Origin: Acetobacterium sp.
GTDB lineage: Bacteria > Bacillota > Clostridia > Eubacteriales > Eubacteriaceae
Direction of reading: 5' to 3'
DNA: 6,732 nucleotides
Assembly: GCA_022013395.1 (NCBI GenBank)
Contig: JAKLQL010000627.1
Coordinates: forward strand, 1-6,732
The notes beneath the pieces were generated by a model. It was not told the origin of the DNA, made no database searches, and saw only the letters and a list, made by a program, of their open reading frames with translations. The translations under genes were made by a program, and so were the position numbers. Positions 1-5,872 of this stretch are shown here, piece by piece (the stretch's first letter is position 1; each line of letters begins with the position of its first letter).

Positions 1-509
1 CCTATGAGATCGGTGGTGAAAACATCCTCAACAAGACCAAAGCTTTTATTGAAGAAGAAAAAAATAGAGTAACTCCTCTTTTAAATAGATACAAAAAAAA
101 CCTTGAAGGAAAAAAAGCTGCCATTTATGTTGGTGGCGGATTTAAAGCAATCTCTCTGATTCGACAATTTGAGGAATTTGGAATAAAAACAGTCATGGTT
201 GGTACCCAAACCGGTAGCAAAGAAGACTATGCCCTGATCCAAAGCCTGGTTGGCGAAGATACCATAATACTAGACGATGCAAACCCGGCCGAACTGGAAG
301 CATTTATGCTTGAAATGGGCGCTGATATCCTGGTTGGCGGGGTCAAAGAAAGACCGCTGGCCTACAAACTCGGCGTCGCCTTTTGTGACCATAACCACGA
401 ACGGAAACGACCGCTGGCCGGTTACGAAGGCTCCCTTAATTTTGCATCCGAAATCAATCTTTCGATGAACAGCCCGGTATGGGAAACCATCGCCATAGGA
501 GGTAAATAA
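1..509 (+). CDS. nifE: NifE, nitrogenase FeMo-cofactor scaffold subunit (3' part)
   Basis: This is the C-terminal 168 residues of NifE, read from base 3 and open to the left edge. NifE pairs with NifN in a cytoplasmic NifEN complex that receives the Fe-S core made by NifB and matures it to FeMo-cofactor before transfer to the NifDK apo-protein. The recognisable part is the CDHNHERKRPLAGYEGSLNF stretch (fragment residues about 128-147), a signature of NifE near its C terminus. Before it lie a Rossmann-like segment beginning KKAAIYVGGGFKA and the motif ADILVGGVKERPLAYKLG. Family members are about 450 residues, so roughly the first 60% lies outside the window. The TAA stop is followed after 1 nt by the nifN-B start, and the SD for that gene lies inside the last nifE codons, so the two are very probably translationally coupled. 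NifD is the main alternative as a paralogue, but the DHNHERK motif favours NifE. Confidence 0.95.
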   Translation, partial: YEIGGENILNKTKAFIEEEKNRVTPLLNRYKKNLEGKKAAIYVGGGFKAISLIRQFEEFGIKTVMVGTQTGSKEDYALIQSLVGEDTIILDDANPAELEAFMLEMGADILVGGVKERPLAYKLGVAFCDHNHERKRPLAGYEGSLNFASEINLSMNSPVWETIAIGGK

Positions 510-510
510 C

Positions 511-3198
511 ATGTCTAAAAATTTAGTTAATTTAAATGTCAACCCTTGCAAGATGTGTATGCCCATGGGAGCAGCCAATGCTTTCTATGGCATCAAAAAA
601 TGCATGAATATACTCCATGGTTCACAAGGCTGCAGCACTTATATTCGCCGACACATGGCCACCCACTACAATGAACCCATCGATATCGCCTCCTCATCAT
701 TAACCGAAGAAGGCACTGTCTATGGGGGGCAGAAAAACCTGCTCCTGGGCATTGAAAACCTGATTAAATTATATGATCCCGAAATCATTGGTGTTTCGAC
801 GACATGCCTGGCTGAAACCATTGGCGAAGATATCGAATATATTGTCAAAATATTCTATGAGCAACATCCCGAAGCAACCGTGAAAATTATTCCCGTCAAA
901 TCGGCTGGCTACAGCGGTACTCAATTTGAAGGCTTTACCCATACCTTAAAAGCGATTGTTGCCAACGTGGATATGGACACCAAAAAGCATAAAAAAATAA
1001 ATGTGATCACGACCATGATCTCCCCTGCCGATACCCGATATTTAAAGGAACTCCTTGAAGACTTTAAACTTGACTATATCTTGTTGCCAGATATCTCTGA
1101 GAATTTAGATGGTGTCCACAAAACCACTTATGATCGTCTCCCCATGCATGGTACCTCTTTAGCTGAGATTAAACAAATGGGCGGCGCACGAATGACCATC
1201 GAAATATCAAATACCATGAAACCCGAAGACTCACCAGGCGTATTTCTTAATGAAAAATATGGCGTACCCTATCAACGCCTGGATTTACCAATGGGATTAA
1301 AAGCCACCGATGCTTTGATTAATCTTTTATCGGAATTGTCAAAAAAACCAATCCCAGAAAAAATCACTAAGCAACGAGGCCGCTACCTGGATGGCATGAT
1401 TGATTCCCATAAATACAATGCTGATGGTCGTGTGGCTATATTCGGAGAACCGGATTTTGTTGTTTCCACCGTTCATCTGTGCTGTGAAAATGGTATTATG
1501 CCAGTTATTGCCGCCACTGGTTCGGACTATTCACACTTACAGGAAAGTATTAATGCCGAATTATCCAAACTGTCCGAATCCCTATACGTTGATGAATTCG
1601 CGATTCTCGACGATGTGGATTTTGAAACCATTGAATCTGAAGCCTTAAGACTAGGCGCTAATATGATGCTCGGCAACTCGGATGGCCGACGGATTGAAGA
1701 AAAACGCCATATCCCCTTAATCCGTTGTGCTTTTCCAATCCACGATCGGATTGGCGGACAGCGGATTCGAACCCTCGGTTATGAAGGATCCCTCAATTTT
1801 TTGGATCAAATGACCAATACCCTTCTTCATGCTTTGGAAGGTGGCTTTAGAGAATCACTTTACAATACTTACTATAACGAGGGACCAAAATCAAAATACG
1901 GGCTGGAACCAATCCATGAAATAATCCCTGCAAATTCAGCCCCAGTGAAGGATAAGGATATGATGACAATCGAAGAAAAAACAGCGAATCACCCCTGTTA
2001 CAGTTGCGGAGCTGCTCAAAAAAATGCGCGGATGCATTTGCCAATCGCCCCTAAATGCAATATTCAGTGCAACTATTGCGTACGAAAATTTGACTGTATG
2101 AATGAAAGCCGCCCGGGTGTCACCACTGAAATTTTATCGCCCGAAGAAGCTTTCGCCAAATACAAAGCGGTGAAAGAAAAAGTGCCAAATCTTACCGTCG
2201 TTGGTATTGCCGGACCTGGCGATGCCTTAGCGAATTTTGAGGAAACCAAAGCGACACTTTCCCTGATTCGTGATTATGACCCGGATGTTACCTTTTGTGT
2301 CTCCACCAATGGTTTGATGCTTCCCTATTATGCCAAAGAGCTGGCAAAATTAAATGTTTCCCATGTCACTGTGACCGTTAATGCGGTTGACCCAGCTATC
2401 GGTGCTAAAATATACAAACATGTTCACTTTATGGGTAAATATTATATCGGTGAAGCCGGGGCCGCGCTGTTATTGGCCAATCAGATGGCTGGTATTAAAA
2501 TGCTCATCGATGAAGGCATTCTGGTAAAAATCAACACCGTGACACTGATGGGTATTAATGATAAGCATATTGAAGAAGTCGTCAAAACCGTTAAAGATCT
2601 GGGTTGTTTTATTTCTAATATTATGCCGCTGATTCCTGTCAAAGGCAGTGCCTTTGAGGATCTGAAAATTGCCACCAATCAACAAATCAATGAAATTCGT
2701 GATCAATGCGGTACCCACTTAAAGCAAATGTATCACTGCAAACAATGCCGGGCCGACGCCATTGGTAAACTTGATGAAGATATTTCCATTGAGTTTAGAA
2801 AAGCAGCTGAAACAGAAATTGAACTTAATCCAACCCCAACGAATGGTATCCGTTTTGCCACCGTATCAAAAGGTGGCATGCTCATCGACCAGCATTTTGG
2901 ACAAGCGACAGACTTATACATTTATGATTTTCTAAACAATGAAGTCCAATTTAAAGAAAAACGCAACATCAGTAAATATTGTGCCGGCGAAGAAAATTGC
3001 GATGACAAAGACGATAAGATTTCTCAAATCTTAAAAGCACTCGATGACTGTGATGGCGTGATCACCATGCGAATCGGTGATCTGCCGGCACAAAAGTTAG
3101 CCAAAAAAGGCATTAAGGTATTTTCCACTTACAACCGCATTGAGGATGCTGTTAAAATAGCAGCTCATGAATTATTAAATACATCAGGAGGACTATAA
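511..3198 (+). CDS. nifN-B: NifN-NifB fusion protein with C-terminal NifX-like domain
   Basis: This 895-residue protein joins two FeMo-co assembly factors. Residues about 1-455 are NifN, the NifK-like partner of NifE: NPCKMCMPMGA (C13, C16) and HGSQGCSTY (C41) correspond to the cluster-binding cysteines of the family, and GYEGSLNF at 423-430 marks its C-terminal part. After a linker, residues about 490-765 are the radical SAM enzyme NifB, which fuses two 4Fe-4S units into the carbide-containing 8Fe core (NifB-co). It shows HPC (494-496), the SAM cluster motif C516-x3-C520-x2-C523, C529, NESRPGV (531-537) and the late pair C743-x2-C746 followed by RADAIG. Residues about 780-890 form a NifX/NafY-like cofactor-binding domain with HFGQA at 795-799. 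The start is supported by AGGAGGT at 497-503, 7 nt upstream. The same fusion is known from C. pasteurianum; separate nifN, nifB and nifX genes are more common elsewhere. No frameshift or missing key cysteine is visible. Confidence 0.96.
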   Translation: MSKNLVNLNVNPCKMCMPMGAANAFYGIKKCMNILHGSQGCSTYIRRHMATHYNEPIDIASSSLTEEGTVYGGQKNLLLGIENLIKLYDPEIIGVSTTCLAETIGEDIEYIVKIFYEQHPEATVKIIPVKSAGYSGTQFEGFTHTLKAIVANVDMDTKKHKKINVITTMISPADTRYLKELLEDFKLDYILLPDISENLDGVHKTTYDRLPMHGTSLAEIKQMGGARMTIEISNTMKPEDSPGVFLNEKYGVPYQRLDLPMGLKATDALINLLSELSKKPIPEKITKQRGRYLDGMIDSHKYNADGRVAIFGEPDFVVSTVHLCCENGIMPVIAATGSDYSHLQESINAELSKLSESLYVDEFAILDDVDFETIESEALRLGANMMLGNSDGRRIEEKRHIPLIRCAFPIHDRIGGQRIRTLGYEGSLNFLDQMTNTLLHALEGGFRESLYNTYYNEGPKSKYGLEPIHEIIPANSAPVKDKDMMTIEEKTANHPCYSCGAAQKNARMHLPIAPKCNIQCNYCVRKFDCMNESRPGVTTEILSPEEAFAKYKAVKEKVPNLTVVGIAGPGDALANFEETKATLSLIRDYDPDVTFCVSTNGLMLPYYAKELAKLNVSHVTVTVNAVDPAIGAKIYKHVHFMGKYYIGEAGAALLLANQMAGIKMLIDEGILVKINTVTLMGINDKHIEEVVKTVKDLGCFISNIMPLIPVKGSAFEDLKIATNQQINEIRDQCGTHLKQMYHCKQCRADAIGKLDEDISIEFRKAAETEIELNPTPTNGIRFATVSKGGMLIDQHFGQATDLYIYDFLNNEVQFKEKRNISKYCAGEENCDDKDDKISQILKALDDCDGVITMRIGDLPAQKLAKKGIKVFSTYNRIEDAVKIAAHELLNTSGGL

Positions 3199-3200
3199 AA

Positions 3201-3509
3201 ATGGTAACACCTAAACATCATATTTTAATTTGCACCAGTTGTCGGATTAACGGTACCCAAAAAGGCTATTGTTTCCAGCAGGATTCAGTGAAGGTCTTGC
3301 AGACTTTTCTTGAAGAAATTGACGATCGTGACTTGTCTGGCGAAATCATCGTTAACAATACCGGCTGCTTCGGTATTTGTGAAAAAGGTCCCATCGTGGT
3401 TGTTTACCCCGAAGGCGTCTGGTACGGCAATGTGACCGTCGACGATGTGGAACGGATCATGGATGAACACATCGAAGGTGGCAAGGTCGTCGAAGACCTG
3501 GTTATTTAG
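3201..3509 (+). CDS. Thioredoxin-like 2Fe-2S ferredoxin, C. pasteurianum 2FeFd type
   Basis: This small (102 aa) soluble electron carrier has a thioredoxin-like fold and one 2Fe-2S cluster. Its cysteines sit at positions 11, 14, 24, 56 and 60 (ICTSC, GYC, NTGCFGIC), the spacing of the well studied C. pasteurianum 2Fe ferredoxin, in which the ligands are C11, C24, C56 and C60. The GPIVVVYPEGVWYGNVT segment that follows the last two ligands is characteristic of the family. The C. pasteurianum protein is reported to interact with the nitrogenase MoFe protein, and the gene position here fits such a role. Being only 2 nt behind nifN-B, with AGGAGG at 3186-3191 inside the end of nifN-B, it must be cotranscribed with the cofactor genes. 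Whether it feeds nitrogenase, supplies NifB with electrons for radical SAM chemistry or does something else cannot be read from the sequence. It lacks the extra domains of the related NuoE and HydC subunits. Confidence 0.93.
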   Translation: MVTPKHHILICTSCRINGTQKGYCFQQDSVKVLQTFLEEIDDRDLSGEIIVNNTGCFGICEKGPIVVVYPEGVWYGNVTVDDVERIMDEHIEGGKVVEDLVI

Positions 3510-3575
3510 CTCTTTTAGGAAAGTTCTAGCTACCGTGTACCGACAATTGTTAATCTTCTATCTCTAAGCTACTTC

Positions 3576-3611
3576 AGATTGATGCTGGATTTTAAACAAC
3601 AGCATCAATCT
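3576..3611 (+). terminator. Hairpin between the nifE-nifN-B-ferredoxin genes and nifV
   Basis: A perfect 12-bp inverted repeat (arms 3576-3587 and 3600-3611, AGATTGATGCTG and its complement) encloses a 12-nt loop. It is followed by TTAAATTATTTT, a broken rather than pure T-run. This could be a weak intrinsic terminator, an attenuator or an mRNA processing/stability element that lowers nifV expression relative to the upstream genes. It ends 31 nt before the nifV-omega start. The remaining spacer (3510-3575 and 3612-3642) shows no promoter I would defend: no sigma-54 TGGCAC-N5-TTGCA element and no clear sigma-70 pair. Confidence 0.6.
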
Positions 3612-3642
3612 TTAAATTATTTTATGAAAGCGGGGCGCACAA

Positions 3643-4599
3643 ATGGTTACAATCATTGATCGAACACTGACAACCTTTAATACCGACGGGATTGACTCTC
3701 AGGATCTTAACCATTTTTGCGGCCTGCTTTTTACTTGTGGGGTCACAAAAATAGAATTGGCCTCTGAGTTGGTTTCCCAGCTAGAGCCCCCTACTTTAGC
3801 TGGGGATTCTGGCAAATATATTGATACTAGCACCTGTTTTCTCACCCAGGAGCTAAATCCTGATCAAACAATCAGCTGGAAACTGGAACCCAATGAACTG
3901 ATCGAATTAGCAATTCCATCCGGTCAGATAGAAAACATCTGTGATCAGAAAATACGCTTGAAGGGCTTAGAGGACTTAATGACTCAGGACTACAACGCAA
4001 TTTTCAAGCAGCTTTTATTAAACAACGATGCAAATACCCTGGATTTATGCCCCAGCAATCAAAAGCATTGTGCCACTGCCATTGCCCTGGAGTGGATTAT
4101 GGCCGGCGGCCAGAGTATCAGCTGTGGGTTTGCCAACCGGCACGATTTCCCGCCTCTGGAAGAAGTATTAATGGGTCTTAAATTAAGAGACCCCGAATCT
4201 TTTAACGGCGATTTAACGGTTCTTAATGAGCTTCGCAGACTTTATGAAAAGCTGACTGCTGTCAAACTCTCGAAAATGAAAGCCATTATCGGCGAAGATA
4301 TTTTCAAGGTCGAATCCGGCATCCATGTCGACGGCGTTTTAAAAAACCCTCATACCTATGAGCCCTTTAATCCCCAGATTGTGGGAAATAAACGGGAAAT
4401 TGTTTTAGGAAAACACTCCGGTCACCAAAGCATTTTATACAAACTTAAAGAACAAAATTTGTCCGATTCTGCTGCCAGCTCAATCCTTAAACAAATCAAA
4501 GGGCGTTGCACCCAGTTAGGCCGAAACCTTTCTGATCTGGAACTGCGCACCCTTGCCAGTGAGGTTCAAAATGACTATGATGCAAAAATATATTGTTGA
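3643..4599 (+). CDS. nifV-omega: NifV-omega, C-terminal-type subunit of split homocitrate synthase
   Basis: This 318-residue protein is one half of a split homocitrate synthase, the enzyme that condenses acetyl-CoA and 2-oxoglutarate to homocitrate, the organic ligand of FeMo-co. Residues about 196-318 match the post-barrel region of the LeuA/homocitrate synthase family: ESGIHVDG (224-231), YEPFNPQIVGNKREIVLGKHSG (239-260) and a helical tail. Residues 1-195 resemble a shortened and degenerate catalytic barrel. IIDRTLTTF parallels the IVDTTLRDG of NifV-alpha, but the catalytic Arg-Asp and the HxH metal ligands are missing, and about 50 central residues appear deleted. It is therefore probably not catalytic alone and should act with NifV-alpha. 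The ATG at 3643 has only a weak SD (CGGGG at 3631-3635). The 3' end overlaps nifV-alpha. The omega-then-alpha order matches C. pasteurianum. Isopropylmalate or citramalate synthase relatives are the alternative family, but the nif context and the split favour NifV. Confidence 0.88.
   Translation: MVTIIDRTLTTFNTDGIDSQDLNHFCGLLFTCGVTKIELASELVSQLEPPTLAGDSGKYIDTSTCFLTQELNPDQTISWKLEPNELIELAIPSGQIENICDQKIRLKGLEDLMTQDYNAIFKQLLLNNDANTLDLCPSNQKHCATAIALEWIMAGGQSISCGFANRHDFPPLEEVLMGLKLRDPESFNGDLTVLNELRRLYEKLTAVKLSKMKAIIGEDIFKVESGIHVDGVLKNPHTYEPFNPQIVGNKREIVLGKHSGHQSILYKLKEQNLSDSAASSILKQIKGRCTQLGRNLSDLELRTLASEVQNDYDAKIYC
4559..4570 (+). promoter_or_regulatory. Ribosome binding site of nifV-alpha inside nifV-omega
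   Basis: GAGG at 4561-4564 stands 6 nt before the ATG at 4571. This decides between several in-frame starts: TTG 4553, GTG 4559, and ATG 4571, 4577 and 4580. The later ATGs would have spacings of 12 and 15 nt, and the TTG and GTG codons have no SD at a proper distance. The site lies within the nifV-omega coding region, so translation of alpha likely depends on ribosomes already on omega. Confidence 0.6.
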
Positions 4600-5386
4600 C
4601 ACTACCCTGAGAGATGGCGAACAAAGCCCGGGGATGGCCTTTTCCATCCGCGAAAAAGTGACCATTGCCAGAACTTTGGACGCGCTGGGAGTCAATCGGA
4701 TTGAGGCTGGTACCCCAGCCATGGGCCGGGAAGAATGCCGGGCCTTTGAAAAAATTAAGCTAGCCTGTAAAAAAGCCCAAATCATCGGCTGGAACCGGAT
4801 GAACCTCAATGATATTCACAAATCCATCGACTGCGGTGCCGATATCATTCATGTTTGTGTCCCGGCATCGGATTTATTGATCCGCGAAAAACTGCGAAAA
4901 ACCCGCGTCGAGGTTCTGGATAACCTGGCCACCTGTACCGATGCCATTCATGCAGCACATCGAGAATTGACCATCGGCCTGGAAGATGCCTCCCGGGCCG
5001 ACTGGGATTTTGTCATCCAGCTCATTGAAACTGCCAAAAACCTGGGTGCCACCACCTTGCGATTCTCAGATACGGTGGGGATCATGTCTCCCAGTGTCTG
5101 CAAATCCTACGTCAGTCGCATTCCCAGTGAAATTGATATTGAAGTGCACATGCACAATGACCTCGGTATGGCGGTAGCCAATTCCATTCAGGGACTCCGT
5201 TCCGGTGCCAAATATGCGGATTCTACCCTGTTTGGCATCGGCGAACGGGCCGGCAACTGCAATCTGGAGCATTTACTTATCGCCACTCAGGGACAAATCG
5301 ATTTTGGCATCAGTCTGGATGAACTGCAATGGCGGCAAAACACCTTAAAGTCGATTATTTATAAAAACAATCTGCTGTATGCCTGA
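4571..5386 (+). CDS. nifV-alpha: NifV-alpha, catalytic TIM-barrel subunit of split homocitrate synthase
   Basis: With the chosen start this is a 271-residue protein equal to the N-terminal catalytic domain of NifV (full-length NifV is about 380 residues). It holds the acetyl-CoA condensing active site for homocitrate synthesis. Visible motifs are VDTTLRDGEQ (9-18; metal-binding D10, catalytic R14 and D15), GLEDASR (136-142), RFSDTVG (164-170), HMHNDLGMA (193-201, with metal ligands H193 and H195) and GIGERAGNCNLE (222-233). It ends soon after the barrel, with no post-barrel domain; that part is supplied by NifV-omega, encoded just upstream. The two frames overlap by 29 nt. The likely product is an omega-alpha hetero-oligomer, in keeping with the family rule that the C-terminal domain of one chain covers the active site of its partner. 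Starting at TTG 4553 would add 6 residues. The stop is followed after about 20 nt by a strong terminator. Confidence 0.93.
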   Translation: MTMMQKYIVDTTLRDGEQSPGMAFSIREKVTIARTLDALGVNRIEAGTPAMGREECRAFEKIKLACKKAQIIGWNRMNLNDIHKSIDCGADIIHVCVPASDLLIREKLRKTRVEVLDNLATCTDAIHAAHRELTIGLEDASRADWDFVIQLIETAKNLGATTLRFSDTVGIMSPSVCKSYVSRIPSEIDIEVHMHNDLGMAVANSIQGLRSGAKYADSTLFGIGERAGNCNLEHLLIATQGQIDFGISLDELQWRQNTLKSIIYKNNLLYA

Positions 5387-5402
5387 AAATTATTAAATTC
5401 AC

Positions 5403-5438
5403 AAAAAAGCACCTTGTGTCACGCAAGGTGTTCTTTTT
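5403..5438. terminator. Bidirectional intrinsic terminator between nifV-alpha and the HPr gene
   Basis: The stem GCACCTTG / CAAGGTGT (5409-5416 with 5424-5431, including one G-U pair) has a 7-nt loop. It is flanked by A6 (5403-5408) on the left and TTCTTTTT on the right, so each strand reads as a hairpin followed by a U-run. It lies between convergent genes, ending nifV on the + strand and the HPr gene on the - strand, whose stop codon is 6 nt away. Confidence 0.88.
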
Positions 5439-5443
5439 AATCA

Positions 5444-5719
5444 TTATATTTCTCCAAACCCGTTATTAACCAGTGCTACCAGGGTTTCGACAGCGAGCAT
5501 TTCATCATCGCCTTCACCGATTATCTCAAACTTATCACCTTGACTCAGGCCAGTGGCCATGATCCCAAGCAACGATTTGGCATCGCCGACCTTGGGATTG
5601 TCCCCCAATTTCTTTATATTAATCGACGCTTTAAATTCCCCGGCTTTCTGACAAAACTCCGCAGCTGGTCTCGCATGCAAACCGGTTGGGTTGATGATTG
5701 TAACTACTTTCGAATGCAT
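5444..5719 (-). CDS. HPr-family phosphocarrier protein
   Basis: This 91-residue protein has the standard HPr length. HPr takes phosphate from PEP via enzyme I on His15 and passes it to sugar EII components; in Gram-positives, phosphorylation of a Ser near position 46 by HPr kinase makes it a CcpA corepressor. Here NPTGLHARPAAEF places the active His exactly at 15 and R17 beside it. The serine of the KSLLGIM motif falls at 49 because of an apparent three-residue insertion in the GDNPKVGDA loop, so both regulatory sites seem present. The start at 5719 is preferred over the upstream in-frame ATG (5746). It restores canonical length and numbering and has AAGGTGGG (5730-5723) just upstream, while the 5746 start has its purine tract (GGAAAGGA) directly abutting the codon. 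No ptsI, EII or hprK lies in the window, so it could be true HPr or a Crh-like regulatory form; the retained His15 favours HPr. Confidence 0.93.
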   Translation of the reverse strand: MHSKVVTIINPTGLHARPAAEFCQKAGEFKASINIKKLGDNPKVGDAKSLLGIMATGLSQGDKFEIIGEGDDEMLAVETLVALVNNGFGEI

Positions 5720-5722
5720 ATT

Positions 5723-5730
5723 CCCACCTT
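5723..5730 (-). promoter_or_regulatory. Ribosome binding site for the HPr gene
   Basis: Read on the - strand, AAGGTGGG ends 3 nt before the ATG at 5719. It supports the shorter, family-length HPr start rather than the in-frame ATG at 5746. Confidence 0.6.
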
Positions 5731-5765
5731 TTAATGACTCATTCATTCCTTTCCATTTATTTCGC

Positions 5766-5863
5766 TTTTAATCGAATCCACATCACTTCATTTAAACCAA
5801 ATGGTCCATAACACTGATGATGCTTTATCCCTATATAGGGTTTCTTCCCTATTTCGATTAAAA
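5766..5863. repeat. 11-bp inverted repeat framing the HPr/HAD spacer
   Basis: TTTTAATCGAA at 5766-5776 recurs as its exact reverse complement, TTCGATTAAAA, at 5853-5863, with 76 bp between the arms. The arms sit at the two ends of the non-coding stretch that precedes the HPr gene. The distance is long for a simple terminator. Paired regulator sites are possible, but the motif does not match an operator I know, and AT-rich chance similarity is not excluded. Confidence 0.45.
5829..5840. promoter_or_regulatory. Perfect 12-bp palindrome in the spacer upstream of the HPr gene
   Basis: CCCTATATAGGG is a perfect 12-bp palindrome, 33 nt downstream of the HAD stop codon and about 110 nt upstream of the HPr start (- strand). 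No T-run follows it on the - strand, so it is a poor terminator candidate. It could be an operator or contain a TATATA -10-like core. The remaining spacer shows no clear promoter pair. The function is unknown. Confidence 0.4.
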
Positions 5864-5872
5864 TAAACAGCT

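Noticed and set aside
270..578. 102-codon open frame on the - strand across the nifE/nifN-B junction
   Set aside because: It lies antisense to two well supported nif genes, has no SD or family resemblance, and is a shadow of their codon use. The same applies to the - strand frames at 1847-2044, 2470-2718, 2733-2921 and 3285-3470.
3624..3659. ATG at 3624 opening an 11-codon frame that overlaps the nifV-omega start, considered as a leader peptide
   Set aside because: It has no SD and no regulatory codon bias, and so short an open frame is expected by chance.
4553..4570. TTG 4553 or GTG 4559 as the start of nifV-alpha
   Set aside because: Neither has an SD at proper spacing, while ATG 4571 follows GAGG by 6 nt and begins just before the conserved YIVDTTLRDG.
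4553..4599. Frameshift or sequencing error splitting a single nifV gene
   Set aside because: The upstream frame carries the C-terminal domain and the downstream frame the N-terminal catalytic domain, so joining the frames would not restore a normal NifV. The order also matches the known omega-alpha arrangement.
4516..4809. 97-codon - strand frame across the nifV-omega/alpha overlap
   Set aside because: It is antisense to conserved motifs of both NifV subunits, including LRDGEQ, and shows no recognisable protein features.
5720..5746. Longer HPr starting at ATG 5746
   Set aside because: It would put the active His at 24, and the purine tract GGAAAGGA directly abuts that ATG, too close for an SD. 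The internal ATG restores canonical length and His15.
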